A DNA stretch of 64,000 nt from NCBI RefSeq assembly GCF_025244745.1, contig NZ_CP104213.1:1886001-1950000 (forward strand), written 5' to 3'. Each line of letters opens with the position of its first letter. Positions within the stretch are counted from its first letter, which is position 1. Source of the stretch: Deinococcus rubellus (GTDB lineage: Bacteria; Deinococcota; Deinococci; Deinococcales; Deinococcaceae). The notes beneath the pieces were generated by a model, which ran no database searches, was not told the DNA's origin, and worked only from the letters and a program-made list of their open reading frames with translations. Shown in pieces: positions 10,118-20,022 of this stretch. A program made the position numbers and the translations under genes.

Positions 10118-10726
10118 ATGACCTCATCTCCCACCATCGGCGTGCTGGCCCTCCAGGGAGCCTTCCGCGAGCACAAGCGCCTCTTGCAGTCGCTGGGCGC
10201 GCAGGTCAGCGAGGTCCGGCTACCGCAGCAACTCGAAGGTTTGTCAGGCCTGATCCTGCCGGGCGGCGAGAGCACCACCATCGGCAATCTGATGGTCGAG
10301 TACGGGCTGATTCAGGCGATCCGTGATTTCCATGCAGCGGGCGGCGCGATCTTCGGCACCTGCGCGGGTATGATTTTGCTGGCCCGCACCATTCACGGCA
10401 CGCCGCCGCAGTTCGGTGTGCAGCCCAGCCTCAACTTGATGGACATTACGGTGCAGCGCAACGCTTTCGGCCGCCAGGTCGATTCGTTTCGCACCTCGCT
10501 CGATGTTGCGGGCTTCAAAACGCCCTTTCCGGCGGTTTTTATCCGCGCTCCGGTCATCGAGGCGGTCTCGCCCAGCGTCGAGGTGCTGGCCGAGCACCAG
10601 GGACAGATCGTGCTGGCCCGCAGCGGCACTTTGCTGGCGGGCAGCTTTCACCCTGAACTGACCGGCGACGCCCGCATTCACGAGTTGTTCCTGACCATGA
10701 GCCACCGCACTGAGCAGGCACATTGA
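10118..10726 (+). CDS. pdxT: Pyridoxal 5'-phosphate synthase, glutaminase subunit PdxT
   Basis: PdxT hydrolyses glutamine and passes ammonia to PdxS in a 12+12 complex. The 202-residue class I glutamine amidotransferase has GVLALQGAFREH, LILPGGESTTIG, the nucleophile FGTCAGMILLA (Cys near residue 80), and the His-Glu pair in GSFHPELTGD. The start at ATG 10118 is set by GGAG six bases upstream and by the family's usual N terminus (IGVLALQG). It is probably cotranscribed with pdxS, although the gap of about 210 bases is longer than in many pdxST operons. Confidence 0.96.
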   Translation: MTSSPTIGVLALQGAFREHKRLLQSLGAQVSEVRLPQQLEGLSGLILPGGESTTIGNLMVEYGLIQAIRDFHAAGGAIFGTCAGMILLARTIHGTPPQFGVQPSLNLMDITVQRNAFGRQVDSFRTSLDVAGFKTPFPAVFIRAPVIEAVSPSVEVLAEHQGQIVLARSGTLLAGSFHPELTGDARIHELFLTMSHRTEQAH

Positions 10727-10796
10727 ACGGTCACACTGGTCAGGAATGAAGGGGGCCTGAAAACCGCTTTGCTGGCTGCCTGCTATGCTTCGGGCC

Positions 10797-11531
10797 GTGC
10801 GCGCCTTGCTCCGTTCCCCGCTGACCGTCCACACCTTCAGAGACGGTGAACGCACCCTGCGCTACACCCGCCAGGGCGCGGGGCCGCCCATCATCCTGAT
10901 CCACGGTCTGAGCGGCTCGGGGCAGTGGTGGCGCTTCAATGCTCCGGCGCTGGCGAGTGCCCACGAGGTGCTGACCCTGGAACTGCTCGGCGTCGTGGGC
11001 GTGCAGGACGCCGCCCGCCTGATCGTGGCCTGGGCCGAGAGCCTGGAATTACCGCCCGCTGCCGTGATCGGGCACAGCATGGGCGGTCAGATCGCGCTGT
11101 ATGTGACCGCCTTCGCCCCCCAGCGCGTTTGCCGGTTGGTGCTGGCCTGCGCCAGCGGTCTGCTACACGCCCGGTGGTGGAAGGTGGCGCTCAACTTGCC
11201 GCGTGCCGGGTTCTCGGGCCGCCCCCGTTTCATGCCGGTGGTGCTGCGCGATTCACTCAGAACCGGCCTGCCCAACCTCTACCGCTCGGCCCGCGACCTG
11301 CTGCGCGACGACGTGGCGGCGCTACTGCCCACCCTGGAGGTGCCGACGCTGGTGATCTGGGGGTCGCGCGACCCGCTGGTGCCGCCCAAACTCGGTCAGC
11401 AACTCGCTGCCAGCTTGCCGCAGGCCCACTACGTCGAGCTGCCGCACGCCGGGCACGTCGTGATGGTCGATCAGCCGCGCGCCTTCAACGCGGCGGTGCT
11501 GGCCTTTCTGGCTGGTCCTGGTCCCGCATGA
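10797..11531 (+). CDS. Alpha/beta hydrolase, first of an overlapping pair
   Basis: The 244-residue protein has the HGLSGSG oxyanion-loop motif near residue 36, the nucleophile elbow GHSMGG, a catalytic Asp in WGSRDPLVPP and a His in PHAGHVV, so the triad is complete. The segment between EVLTLELLGVVG and the nucleophile is short and lacks the usual D-P-G-x-G motif, as if a few residues were lost in frame. GTG 10797 is chosen because TATGCT (10784-10789) stands exactly seven bases upstream, indicating a leaderless mRNA. Its stop overlaps the next start as ATGA, so the two hydrolases are coupled. The substrate is unknown. Confidence 0.85.
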   Translation: MRALLRSPLTVHTFRDGERTLRYTRQGAGPPIILIHGLSGSGQWWRFNAPALASAHEVLTLELLGVVGVQDAARLIVAWAESLELPPAAVIGHSMGGQIALYVTAFAPQRVCRLVLACASGLLHARWWKVALNLPRAGFSGRPRFMPVVLRDSLRTGLPNLYRSARDLLRDDVAALLPTLEVPTLVIWGSRDPLVPPKLGQQLAASLPQAHYVELPHAGHVVMVDQPRAFNAAVLAFLAGPGPA

Positions 11532-12322
11532 CCGCGAACCGCAACGCCGCCGCCGGGCAGCCCACCCAGTCGGGCCGCCCTCACTTCAGCGTCGTGCGCG
11601 GCCTGCGGACCCACGCCCGCGTCTACGGAGAGACCCATCCGGAAGCGGTGATCATCGTGCCGGGCCTGGGCTGCGCCTCGTGGATGTACCGCCGCCTGGC
11701 GCGCACCCTGTCGCGCTGGCGCAAGGTGTGGGTTTACGATCCGCCGGGCCACGGCTTCTCGGCGGGGCGGCTGACGTACCCGGCCCACATCGAGCAGCTC
11801 ACCGACCACCTGGCCGCCTGGCTCAGGCTCAATCAGCTCGGCGGCACGCCACTGCTGGGGCATTCGCTGGGCGGCGAGGTCATCATCGATCTGGCGGCCC
11901 GCTACCCGCTGCTCGCCGGGCCGCTGATCGCCTGTGCACCTACCGGCATTCCCGAGAACCCCAACGTGGCCATGCAGATGTGGCGGCTGACCCTGGACCT
12001 GCCGCGCGAACGGGTGCAACTGTGGCCTTACGGCCTGGCCTCGTACGTTCGCACCGGGCCGCTTCACTTTTACCAGCTGGCCCAGGACCAGTACAACCAC
12101 GACACCGGTCCGCTGCTGGGGCGGGTGCGCTCGCCGGTGCTGGTCATCGAGGGCACCGCCGACCCGGTGATCCAGACCTGGACACTGGAAAGGATGTCTC
12201 AGGAGATTCCAGGCGCGCGGGCCGTACGGGTGGCAGGCGGCACCCACGCCCTGACCGACTCGCATCCTATTGAGGTGGCAATGCACACCCTCGATTTTCT
12301 GGAAGACCTGGCGGGGCGCTAA
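11528..12322 (+). CDS. Alpha/beta hydrolase, second of an overlapping pair
   Basis: The 264-residue protein starts at ATG 11528 within the ATGA overlap with the preceding gene. It has VPGLGCASWMY (oxyanion region), YDPPGHGFS, the nucleophile elbow GHSLGG, a catalytic Asp in EGTADPVI and a His in GGTHALTD. It is more complete than its upstream neighbour, which lacks the PPGHG segment. The pair may act on related substrates or as partners. No lipase or lactonase subfamily can be assigned from the sequence alone. Confidence 0.87.
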   Translation: MTANRNAAAGQPTQSGRPHFSVVRGLRTHARVYGETHPEAVIIVPGLGCASWMYRRLARTLSRWRKVWVYDPPGHGFSAGRLTYPAHIEQLTDHLAAWLRLNQLGGTPLLGHSLGGEVIIDLAARYPLLAGPLIACAPTGIPENPNVAMQMWRLTLDLPRERVQLWPYGLASYVRTGPLHFYQLAQDQYNHDTGPLLGRVRSPVLVIEGTADPVIQTWTLERMSQEIPGARAVRVAGGTHALTDSHPIEVAMHTLDFLEDLAGR

Positions 12323-12354
12323 ACTAACCTGACCGCTGGGCCTACACTGAATTC

Positions 12355-12993
12355 ATGCCGACCGAAGAGAGTTTACCGGCAGCCGACGCACAGGACATCC
12401 CGCTCAGCCGCCTGCATGGCCTGAGTGACGGCGTCTTCGCCATCGTGATGACCCTGCTGGTGCTGCAACTCAACCTGCCGGAGGTGGCGCGCGGTCTGGG
12501 TGAGGTTGCCGAGCGCGCCGCCGTCAATCAGGCGCTCATTGATCTGCTCGGCAAGCTCGCCATCTACGTCCTGACCTTTCTGGTCACCGGCCTGAGCTGG
12601 CTGAGCCACAGCCGCCTGTACACCTTCGTGCGCCGCAGCGACCAGCGCCTCGCCTTTCTCAATGTCCTGTACCTGATGACGGTCTCGCTGCTGCCGTTCA
12701 GCGCCGCCGTGCTCGGCGCGCACGGCGGCGTCCAAGCGGGCGTCTGGCCGTATGCCCTCAACCAGATGCTGATCAGCGCCGCATACGTGCTGATGCTGAG
12801 TTACGTCCGCGTCCACGCGCTGGTGGGCACCCACGCCCCGATTCGGATGCTGGCGATCCGGGCCTGGCTCAACCTGGCCGTGTTCGCAGTGATGGGCCTG
12901 CTGGCGTTCGTTCAGCCAAGTATCGCCTGGTTTGCGCCGGTCCTGCTGGGCGTCGTTCAGCCGCTGCTGTCGCGCCTGTTGCCGCACGACTGA
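12355..12993 (+). CDS. TMEM175 / DUF1211 family membrane protein
   Basis: The 212-residue protein begins with a short hydrophilic tail and then RLHGLSDGVFAIVMTLLVLQLNLP, which matches the first helix signature of bacterial TMEM175-type potassium channels (usually R-x-x-x-FSDGVFAI; here L replaces F). Five more hydrophobic stretches follow, giving about six transmembrane helices. Bacterial members form potassium-permeable channels, so a role in ion homeostasis is likely but inferred. TACACT lies six bases before ATG 12355, a leaderless start. It is followed by smpB after about 50 bases. Confidence 0.85.
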   Translation: MPTEESLPAADAQDIPLSRLHGLSDGVFAIVMTLLVLQLNLPEVARGLGEVAERAAVNQALIDLLGKLAIYVLTFLVTGLSWLSHSRLYTFVRRSDQRLAFLNVLYLMTVSLLPFSAAVLGAHGGVQAGVWPYALNQMLISAAYVLMLSYVRVHALVGTHAPIRMLAIRAWLNLAVFAVMGLLAFVQPSIAWFAPVLLGVVQPLLSRLLPHD

Positions 12994-13047
12994 CCCCGGC
13001 GCGTCTTCCTGGCTGCCCTCATAAACGGGCCTGCTAGAATGCGGCCC

Positions 13048-13470
13048 GTGTATACCAACCGCCGCGCGAACTTTGAATATGAACTGCTGGAGCGGTTCGA
13101 GGCGGGCATCAGCTTGACCGGCAGTGAAGTCAAGAGTATTCGCGCCGGGGGCGTCGATTTCCGGGACGCCTTCGCCCGCTTGCAGGGCCACGACATTGAC
13201 CTCGAAGGGTTGTATATTCCCGAATACAAAGATGCCAGCTACAACAACCACACCCCCCGCCGCACCCGCCGCCTGCTGCTGGGCCGCGAGGAAATCGCCA
13301 AGATCGAGCGTCAGCTCAAGGTCAAGGGCCTGACCCTGATTCCGACCCGGCTGTATCAGAAGGGCCGCTTCTTCAAGGTGGAGGTGGCGCTGGCACGTGG
13401 CAAAAAGCTCCACGACAAGCGCCGCGCCGAGGCCGACAAGGAAGCCCGCAAGGAAATCAGAAACGCATGA
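13048..13470 (+). CDS. smpB: SsrA-binding protein SmpB
   Basis: SmpB binds tmRNA and takes part in rescue of stalled ribosomes. The 140-residue protein has the family landmarks YTNRRANFEYELLE, GISLTGSEVKSIRAG, the NNHTPRRTRRLLL loop, and the lysine/arginine-rich tail that enters the decoding centre (HDKRRAEADKEARKE). GTG 13048 is preferred over ATG 13039, because TAGAAT (13035-13040) lies seven bases before the GTG and contains that ATG. The stop overlaps the next gene as ATGA, so smpB heads a coupled cluster with two envelope proteins. No tmRNA gene was recognised in the window. Confidence 0.96.
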   Translation: MYTNRRANFEYELLERFEAGISLTGSEVKSIRAGGVDFRDAFARLQGHDIDLEGLYIPEYKDASYNNHTPRRTRRLLLGREEIAKIERQLKVKGLTLIPTRLYQKGRFFKVEVALARGKKLHDKRRAEADKEARKEIRNA

Positions 13471-14831
13471 AGCTGGGTGCTGCCGATCTGCGCCTTCGCG
13501 CCGCGCTGCTGGCCGCCCTGCTGCTGCTGGGGGTGGCTGGAGCGCAGTACGCCTACAGCAAGCTGATGCTGGGCGGCCAGACCACCCAGGCCATCGTGCT
13601 GGGCGGAGCCGAGTACGCTGCCGAGGGCACCCTGTCGGGCGTGGTCCAGATCAGTCGCCAGGACCCCTACGTGGTCGTGCAGGGCCTGGGCCACGAACTG
13701 ATCTTGCCGATTGACCAGGACACCGAGCGCGCTGCCACCACCTTCAACACTGTGCAACTCGACAATACCCGCCTGAATGCCCGCACCGCCACGCTGGTCA
13801 ACGGAGAGCTGTATCTGCCGCTCGACACCCTGGCGCGCGGGCTGGGGGCCGATTACAAGACCGGTGACTTTTCACTGCCCATCTCGGCCCTCACCAACGT
13901 GTCCTCGCGGGCGGGCAAGGACACTGACCGCATCGTGCTGGATTTCAGCCGTGACCCGCAGTACGCCGTCAACGTGGTCGGCAACGTCCTGACGCTGGTG
14001 CTCAAGGGCGTTAACGCCAATCCGCAGACCTACGCCACGCGCGGGGCCTTCGTGCCGAGCTTCGAGGTCACTTCAGCCAACGGCGACGCCCGGCTGAACC
14101 TGACGCTGGGCGGCGGCGCGGGTTACCGCCTCTTCAAGGTGGTGCGCCCCGGCAGTGTGAGGCTGGTCCTCGATGTCGGGCCGGGCCTGCCGCGCAATGT
14201 CGCGGCCCTCACCGACGCACCGCGCACGCCGCTGATCGTGCTCGACCCGGCCCCCAAGGGCGGCGGCAGCCTGGACATTCCGCTGGAGGTCGCCCGCGCC
14301 ACCGGAGAGCTGCTGAGCAAGTCCGGCTGGCAGGTCAAGCTGACCCGCAGCGCGGCGGGCCGATTGCCGATTGCCGAGCGCGAGAAACTGGCCCGTCAGA
14401 GTCAGGTCTTCGTGACGCTCAGCGTGGGGCGCTTCCCCGGCGCGAACCGTCAGGGCATCACCCTGTATCAGTCGGTGGGCGAGCAGGACGCCCAGATCAT
14501 CAACGCTTACCGGGATGCGGGCGGCAGCAGTCCGCTCGTCCGAGCGGCGGTGGGCGACGGCGGCGAGACCAAGCGGCTCTCCGAGCTGCTGCTCGGTGAA
14601 CTCGGCGCGCGCGGCCTCAAGGCGGGCGCGCAGCAGGTGCCGCGCCTGTATCTGGCTGGTCAGGCTCCGCATGCCGCCTTTGAACTTGAACTCGGCTGGC
14701 CGCAGAACGCGCGCGACCTTGCCAACCTGATCACGCCCCAGCGCACCGGCAAGGTCTCGGACGCGCTGGCACTGAGCGTCGCCACTTTCCTCAAGGCGCG
14801 GGCTGCCAACCTGACCGGGAGCGGCCAGTGA
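13467..14831 (+). CDS. Exported amidase_3-like protein with altered active site
   Basis: The 454-residue protein has an N-terminal signal peptide or anchor, then AMIN-like beta-rich repeats (around DTDRIVLDFSRDPQYAVN and SVRLVLDVG), and a C-terminal part that resembles N-acetylmuramoyl-L-alanine amidases (start PLIVLDPAPKGGGS). In active amidase_3 enzymes this strand reads D-x-G-H-G-G with a zinc His. Here the His position is occupied by other residues, and the later His motif reads SVGRFPG. It is therefore probably a peptidoglycan-binding or scaffolding relative without amidase activity. It overlaps smpB (ATGA) and the downstream GerMN gene (GTGA). Confidence 0.72.
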   Translation: MKLGAADLRLRAALLAALLLLGVAGAQYAYSKLMLGGQTTQAIVLGGAEYAAEGTLSGVVQISRQDPYVVVQGLGHELILPIDQDTERAATTFNTVQLDNTRLNARTATLVNGELYLPLDTLARGLGADYKTGDFSLPISALTNVSSRAGKDTDRIVLDFSRDPQYAVNVVGNVLTLVLKGVNANPQTYATRGAFVPSFEVTSANGDARLNLTLGGGAGYRLFKVVRPGSVRLVLDVGPGLPRNVAALTDAPRTPLIVLDPAPKGGGSLDIPLEVARATGELLSKSGWQVKLTRSAAGRLPIAEREKLARQSQVFVTLSVGRFPGANRQGITLYQSVGEQDAQIINAYRDAGGSSPLVRAAVGDGGETKRLSELLLGELGARGLKAGAQQVPRLYLAGQAPHAAFELELGWPQNARDLANLITPQRTGKVSDALALSVATFLKARAANLTGSGQ

Positions 14832-15370
14832 GACGTCTCATCACCCCCTTCAACCTGTTGGGGCTGCTGCTGCTCGTCGCCACACTGGCCGTGCGCGAGT
14901 GGGTGTCCAGGCCGTCCGCCTCGCCCAGTCCGCCGCCGCTGCAACTCGAACTGGTGCAGCCGCTGGCGCTCACGCTCTACTTTTCCAACGACAAGGTCGA
15001 CGGCTTCGTCAAGGAAGACCGCACCGTGCCGGTGGAGGGTAAGTCGTCCGGCAAGATCGCCCAGGCAGCGCTGGTGGCCTGGGCACGCGGGCCGCTGAAA
15101 GGCAAGGGCCTGCGCGACGTGCCGCAGGGCAGTCAGGTGCCGGACGTGTGGGTACGTGGGGCGCATTTCTACGTCAACCTGCCGACCAGCTACACCCAGC
15201 TCAATTACGGCGTCAGCGGCGAGCGCATGGTCATCTGCTCGCTGACCCGCACCCTGCTGGAGCAGTCGGGCAAGGACGTGCTGTTTCTGGTGGGCGCGCA
15301 GAGCAGCCCGACCCTGCTCGGCCACATGGACCTGACCCGCCCCTACACCAAAGCGGACTGCGCCGACTGA
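14828..15370 (+). CDS. GerMN-domain membrane-anchored protein
   Basis: The 180-residue protein has one N-terminal transmembrane segment ([13 protein letters not shown]), a proline/serine-rich linker, and a GerMN domain beginning [20 protein letters not shown] and including [13 protein letters not shown] and [13 protein letters not shown]. GerMN modules occur in spore germination and lipoprotein LpqB-type proteins and act outside the membrane. Deinococcus does not sporulate, so a cell-wall role is more likely. It starts at GTG 14828 inside the stop of the amidase-like gene, so translation is coupled. Confidence 0.85.
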   Translation: MRRLITPFNLLGLLLLVATLAVREWVSRPSASPSPPPLQLELVQPLALTLYFSNDKVDGFVKEDRTVPVEGKSSGKIAQAALVAWARGPLKGKGLRDVPQGSQVPDVWVRGAHFYVNLPTSYTQLNYGVSGERMVICSLTRTLLEQSGKDVLFLVGAQSSPTLLGHMDLTRPYTKADCAD

Positions 15371-15397
15371 GCGGCCTGCGGGTTCACTGGTGCTGAA

Positions 15398-18300
15398 ATG
15401 ATCGAGTCCATCACCCTGCAAGGCTTCAAGAGCTTCGCCGAGCGCGTGCGCCTGGACTTTGGCCCTGGTATCACTGCGGTGATCGGCCCCAACGGTTCGG
15501 GCAAGAGCAACGTGGTGGAGGCCGTCCGCTGGGCCACCCACCAGGCCCGTGCCCGTGAGCTGCGGGCGGGCCGGGCCACCGAACTGATCTTTCACGGCTC
15601 CGGCGGCAAAGCGCCGCTGGGTCTGGCCGAGGTGCAGCTCGAACTCCGCACCACCCAGGGCCAGCTCAGCTTCAGCCGCCGGATCTACCGCGACGGCAGC
15701 GCCGAGCAGGACCTCTCCGGCCAGGCTGTGCGGGTGCGCGACATCCACGCCGCGCTGCGCGGCACCGGCCTCGGCCCCGGCGGGCTGGCCGTCATTGGGC
15801 AGGGCGAGGTCAGTTCGGTGGTGCAAGCCGAGGGCCAGGTGCTGCTCGGCTACCTTCAGGAAGCGGCGGGCCTCAGCCGCGCGGTGGCCGCCAGGGAGGA
15901 GGCCGAGCGCCGCTTGCAAGGCGCGGCCAGTACCCTGGCGGAACTGGAGCGCGGCGAGCACGACCTCGCCCGGCAGCTGCAGCGCTTGGCCGCCGAGGCG
16001 CAGGCGGCTGGGCACCACCGCCAGCTCAGCCTGCGCGAACTGGCCCTGACCGAGACGCTGCGCCGCCAGCGCCAGGACACCCTGGCCGCCGAGTGGCGTG
16101 CGGCGAACGAAGAGGCGGCCCGACTCAGTCTCCAGTCTGCCGGGGTCGCCCAGCAAACCCAATTGGCCGCCGCCCGGCTCGAAGCCGCCAGGTCGGTGCT
16201 GACCTCGCTTCGAGCCGATCTGGCGGCCCACCAGCAGGCGCTGGAACTGCTCGCGGCGGCCCAGGAAGCCGAGCGCCGGGTCAGCCGCTCGCTGCACCAC
16301 CTCCAGGCCGAGCGGGCCCAGACCGAGGCCGAACTCGCCTCTCTCTGCGAATCTGAGAATCAGCGCCTTCCGGAGGCTCCCGACCCCGCGCCGCTGCAAG
16401 CTGGACTCGATCAGACCCGCACTGAACTGGCCCGCCTGGAAGCACAGCAGCACCCGCTCAGTGCCGAGCTGGTGCGTGCCCGCCGCCTGGAAACCGAGCA
16501 GGCCGAGGCCCTTACCCGCAGTCAGACCCAGCGCGGCAGCCTGGAAACCGAATGGACCGAACTGAGCGCCGCGCTGGAGCACCTGACGCCCGAACTGGCG
16601 CGGGCCAGGGCCGAGCTGAGCGCCGCCGCCCAGCAGCGCCAGCAATCCGAGCAGGCCGCCCAGGTCGCCGCCTTGCAGCGTGCCGAACTGCAAGGCCAAC
16701 TCACCCGGCTGGGGCGTGAGCTGGCCGAGTGCCGCGCCGAACGCTCGGCCTTGCAGCGCGAGCACTCGCGCCTGGAGACAGTTCTGAGCAGCTATACCCG
16801 CTACGGTGAGGGACCGCGTCAGGCGCTGCTGAGCGGGCACCCCGGCTTGATCGGGTCAGTGGCCGACCTGCTGAGTGTGGAATCTGAATATCAGGTGGCC
16901 CTGACTGCCGCGCTGGGCCGCCGCACCGAACAGGTGGTGGTGCGCGGTGAGGCGGACGCCCGCGAGATCATCGAGGTGCTCAAGCGCCGGGGCGGGCGGG
17001 CCACCTTTTTGCCGCTCGACCTGCTGCGGGTCCGCCCCCGCCGCGACGCCGCCTTGCTGGGCCAGCCGGGCGTGCTGGGCAATCTGGCCGGGCTGTGCCC
17101 GAGCGACCCGCCGCAGATCAGCGAGGCGCTGCTGGCCGACATTCTGCTGCTCGAAGATCTGAAGTCGGCCACCCGGCTGGCCCGTCAGTTTGCCAGCAGG
17201 CCGCGTCTGGTGACACTGGACGGCGAACTCATCGAACCCGGCGGCGCGCTGACCGGGGGCCGCCTGCCGGGCGGCGGGGGGGGCGTGCTGGCCGATCAGC
17301 GCCGGATGCAGGACCTGACGGATGAACTTGCCCAGCTCGACGCGGCGGCAGCGCAGCTCGCTGGGCAGGAGGAGCAGCTTGGCCGCGACCTCGCCGCTCG
17401 GCCTGCTCCGCTGCCTGCCCAGTCGCCCGGCAACGCCGACGCCGTGCGGGCCGAGCGTGAGGCCGAGCGCCGCGTGACCCAGCTCGACACTGCGCTTCAG
17501 GCGGCCCAGGACCGCCGCCGGGGGGTGCAGTCTCGCCTGGAGGCGTTGCTGGCCGCGCCCCAGCGCCTCTCGGACGTGTCCCTGTCCGACCTTGAGGCCC
17601 GCCTGACCGATCTCGACGCCGCCCTGAGCACCGTGCGCGTCCGGGAACGCGAGCAGGCCGAGCAGTTGGCCCACGCCCGCGACCTGACCGCCCGCCGGGC
17701 GCTGGCCGAGGCCGCCGCCGCCCGGCAGCGCGCCGCCCAGGTTCGCCTTGCGGCCAGCACCGCCGCGCTCACCGAGTACCTGGCCCAGCAGCGCGCCGCC
17801 GACGACGAGGTGACGCGCCGCCAGCAGGAGGTTGCCCATCACCGCCCGGCTGGACTGACCGACGCTGAGCAGCGCCAGCAGGCGGCCAGCCTGGAGTATG
17901 CCAACCTGCTGGCCCGCCAGAACAAGCTGCGTGAGAATTTTGAAGCCGCCCAGCTTCTGGCGGCCCGCCGCGAGGGCAGCCTGGAAGCGCTGCCTGAGGG
18001 CGCGCTGCTGCCCGGCAGCCCCCGCGAGTGGAATGCCGAACTCACTCGGGTGCGCACTGACCTCGCTGGCCTCGGCCCGGTCAATGCGCTGGCCGAGACT
18101 GAACATACCGAGCAGGCCACCCGCCTGGGCCAGATGCAGGCCGAGCGTCAGGACGCCGCCGCTGCCGCCCAGACCCTGACGGAGCATCTGGCCGAGCTGG
18201 CGCGCGGCGAGGACGCGGCCACCAGCGCGGCTTTCCGGCGGGTGGGGGCGGCCTTCACCGAGTACAGCCGCGAGTTGCTGGGCGGCGAGGGCGAACTGGA

Positions 18301-18718
18301 CGCCGAGCGCGGCGAGGACGGGCGGCTGCGCGGTCTGCGCCTTCAGGTGCAGCCCAGGGGCAAACGCACCCGCAGCATGGCGCTGCTGTCGGCGGGCGAG
18401 CGGACGATGGCGGGCCTGGGGTTTCTCTTCGCCCTCAACCATGCCCATCCTGACTCTGCCCCTTCCGATCACCCTGCCCCTGGCGTGGCCAGCGGCCTGC
18501 CCCTGGCGGTCCTCGACGAGGTGGACGCGCCGCTGGACGAGGCCAACATCCGCCGTTTCACCCACTTTCTGGAAGTGTTTGCCGCCAGAGGTGCGCAGTT
18601 CGTGCTGGTGACCCATCAGAAGGCGACCATGGAAGTGGCCCAGGTCATCTGGGGCGTCACCACCGACCAGAGCGGCGCGTCCAGGGTGCTGAGTATCCGT
18701 CAGGGCGAGAGTGGCTGA
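15398..18718 (+). CDS. smc: Chromosome segregation ATPase SMC
   Basis: SMC forms a ring dimer that organises and segregates the nucleoid. The 1106-residue protein shows Walker [12 protein letters not shown] near residue 32, long Ala/Glu/Gln/Arg-rich coiled coils on both sides of a hinge (about residues 480-630, with [10 protein letters not shown] and [15 protein letters not shown]), the ABC signature [11 protein letters not shown], and Walker [15 protein letters not shown] followed by FVLVTHQK. The length is normal for Deinococcus-Thermus SMC. The start at ATG 15398 is 27 bases after the GerMN gene, which suggests cotranscription with the smpB cluster. The coiled-coil regions give long open frames on the opposite strand that are not genes. 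Confidence 0.96.
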   Translation: MIESITLQGFKSFAERVRLDFGPGITAVIGPNGSGKSNVVEAVRWATHQARARELRAGRATELIFHGSGGKAPLGLAEVQLELRTTQGQLSFSRRIYRDGSAEQDLSGQAVRVRDIHAALRGTGLGPGGLAVIGQGEVSSVVQAEGQVLLGYLQEAAGLSRAVAAREEAERRLQGAASTLAELERGEHDLARQLQRLAAEAQAAGHHRQLSLRELALTETLRRQRQDTLAAEWRAANEEAARLSLQSAGVAQQTQLAAARLEAARSVLTSLRADLAAHQQALELLAAAQEAERRVSRSLHHLQAERAQTEAELASLCESENQRLPEAPDPAPLQAGLDQTRTELARLEAQQHPLSAELVRARRLETEQAEALTRSQTQRGSLETEWTELSAALEHLTPELARARAELSAAAQQRQQSEQAAQVAALQRAELQGQLTRLGRELAECRAERSALQREHSRLETVLSSYTRYGEGPRQALLSGHPGLIGSVADLLSVESEYQVALTAALGRRTEQVVVRGEADAREIIEVLKRRGGRATFLPLDLLRVRPRRDAALLGQPGVLGNLAGLCPSDPPQISEALLADILLLEDLKSATRLARQFASRPRLVTLDGELIEPGGALTGGRLPGGGGGVLADQRRMQDLTDELAQLDAAAAQLAGQEEQLGRDLAARPAPLPAQSPGNADAVRAEREAERRVTQLDTALQAAQDRRRGVQSRLEALLAAPQRLSDVSLSDLEARLTDLDAALSTVRVREREQAEQLAHARDLTARRALAEAAAARQRAAQVRLAASTAALTEYLAQQRAADDEVTRRQQEVAHHRPAGLTDAEQRQQAASLEYANLLARQNKLRENFEAAQLLAARREGSLEALPEGALLPGSPREWNAELTRVRTDLAGLGPVNALAETEHTEQATRLGQMQAERQDAAAAAQTLTEHLAELARGEDAATSAAFRRVGAAFTEYSRELLGGEGELDAERGEDGRLRGLRLQVQPRGKRTRSMALLSAGERTMAGLGFLFALNHAHPDSAPSDHPAPGVASGLPLAVLDEVDAPLDEANIRRFTHFLEVFAARGAQFVLVTHQKATMEVAQVIWGVTTDQSGASRVLSIRQGESG

Positions 18719-18837
18719 GCTAGGCCGACTGCGGCGCGCCGCCAGAAAATCCTGGTAAGCCGCCCCGATCCCGGTTCGGCAGCCTCAAGGCCACGCAGGT
18801 GTTGGTTGAGGCATGCCAGTATCAGAGCGCCGTCCGC

Positions 18838-20022
18838 TCAATCTCCCAACCTTGACCGTTCCGCCCAGAACGCCATCCGGTGAGAATCCAGCGACTCCGC
18901 CAGCGCCACCGGCACGCCTGCCTCGCCGCGCAGAGACGCCAGCCACCCCGCCACCAGGCCTGCGTCGCCGCCGCCGTGGTTGCCGCCGGTTTCCACCTGC
19001 AGTGTCTCCATCTTGCCGCTCAGAAAGTCGTGCAGCTCGATCTCGCCCGTGTCCATCTGCCCGCGCAGTTCGCCGTGCGAGCCGAGCAGTTTCAGGGTGC
19101 GGGTGTTGTTGTGCGTGAAGGCGCTGGAGGTCAGTTGCGCCGTCACGCCGTTCTCGAACGTCACATTGACGGTCTGGTGGTCGGCCACGTTGTTTTTGCC
19201 CAGATAGACGCACTCGCCGTAAGGACCGCTGCGCAGCGCATCTTCCAGACTCAGCCCGCCTGCCGTCAGTACCGTGACCGGCCACTCGCCCTGGGGCCGG
19301 GAGCTGTAGATGCGCCGGGCATCGTAGGGGCACGGCACCGGGCAGTCCAGGCAGCGCTCTGCCGCGCCGGGAGGCCGGGATTCGGGCCGGAAGTGGTGCA
19401 GGCTGCCTCGGCTCTCCACTTGCGTGGGCGCAGCTCCCGCCAGCCAGCGCAGCACATCCAGGTCATGCACGCTCTTGGCCAGGATGAACGGCGCGGCGGG
19501 CGGCGAGGCGCGCCAGTTGCCGCGCACGTAGGAGTGGGCGTAGTGCCACCAGGCCACGTTCTCGGCCAGTGTGATGCCCACCAGTTGGCCCAGCCGCCCG
19601 CTCTCCAGCACGTCCGCCACCGTCCGGAAAAACGGCGTGGTCCGCAGCACGTGGCCGACCGTTACCCGCCCGGCACTGGCCCGCTCGGCGATCAGCAGCG
19701 CGTCCAGCTCGGCTTCCGCCAGGCAGACCGGCTTTTCCAGCAGCACGTTGTACCCCAGCGCCAGCGCCGCCAGGCAGGGTTGCACATGCTGATCGTCCGG
19801 AGTGGCGATGACCACCGCGTCGGCCACCCTGCCCAGCGCGAAGAAACCCGGCCAGTCGGCGAACTGCCGCTCGGGGGGAACGTGGTGCCGCGCCGCCACT
19901 TCCGATAAGCGCGGCGCTCTGGCCTCGACCAGATGCGTCACCCTGGCTCCCTGCTCAGTCAGGTGCCGGGCATACACGTCGCCGCCCCGGTTGCCCCCGC
20001 CGATGATGGCGACCCGGATCAC
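18838..20022 (-). CDS. Gfo/Idh/MocA family oxidoreductase
   Basis: The 394-residue protein begins VIRVAIIGGGNRGGDVYARHL, a Rossmann dinucleotide-binding motif, then has VIATPDDQHVQPCLAAL and LLEKPVC, where the EKP lysine is the family signature, and a C-terminal substrate domain with AKSVHDLDVLRWL. A CLDCPVPCPYDAR segment near residue 230 has three cysteines and could bind metal. GTG 20022 overlaps the upstream epimerase stop as GTGA. As the last gene of a murein-peptide recycling operon, it may reduce or oxidise an amino-sugar or sugar acid from the cell wall. That role is inferred from context only. Confidence 0.88.
   Translation of the reverse strand: MIRVAIIGGGNRGGDVYARHLTEQGARVTHLVEARAPRLSEVAARHHVPPERQFADWPGFFALGRVADAVVIATPDDQHVQPCLAALALGYNVLLEKPVCLAEAELDALLIAERASAGRVTVGHVLRTTPFFRTVADVLESGRLGQLVGITLAENVAWWHYAHSYVRGNWRASPPAAPFILAKSVHDLDVLRWLAGAAPTQVESRGSLHHFRPESRPPGAAERCLDCPVPCPYDARRIYSSRPQGEWPVTVLTAGGLSLEDALRSGPYGECVYLGKNNVADHQTVNVTFENGVTAQLTSSAFTHNNTRTLKLLGSHGELRGQMDTGEIELHDFLSGKMETLQVETGGNHGGGDAGLVAGWLASLRGEAGVPVALAESLDSHRMAFWAERSRLGD

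Noticed and set aside
14660..18616. Two long minus-strand frames across the amidase-like gene and smc
   Set aside because: They are shadows of the coiled-coil coding sequence. The products are low-complexity Gly/Leu/Gln/Arg and lack a start signal.
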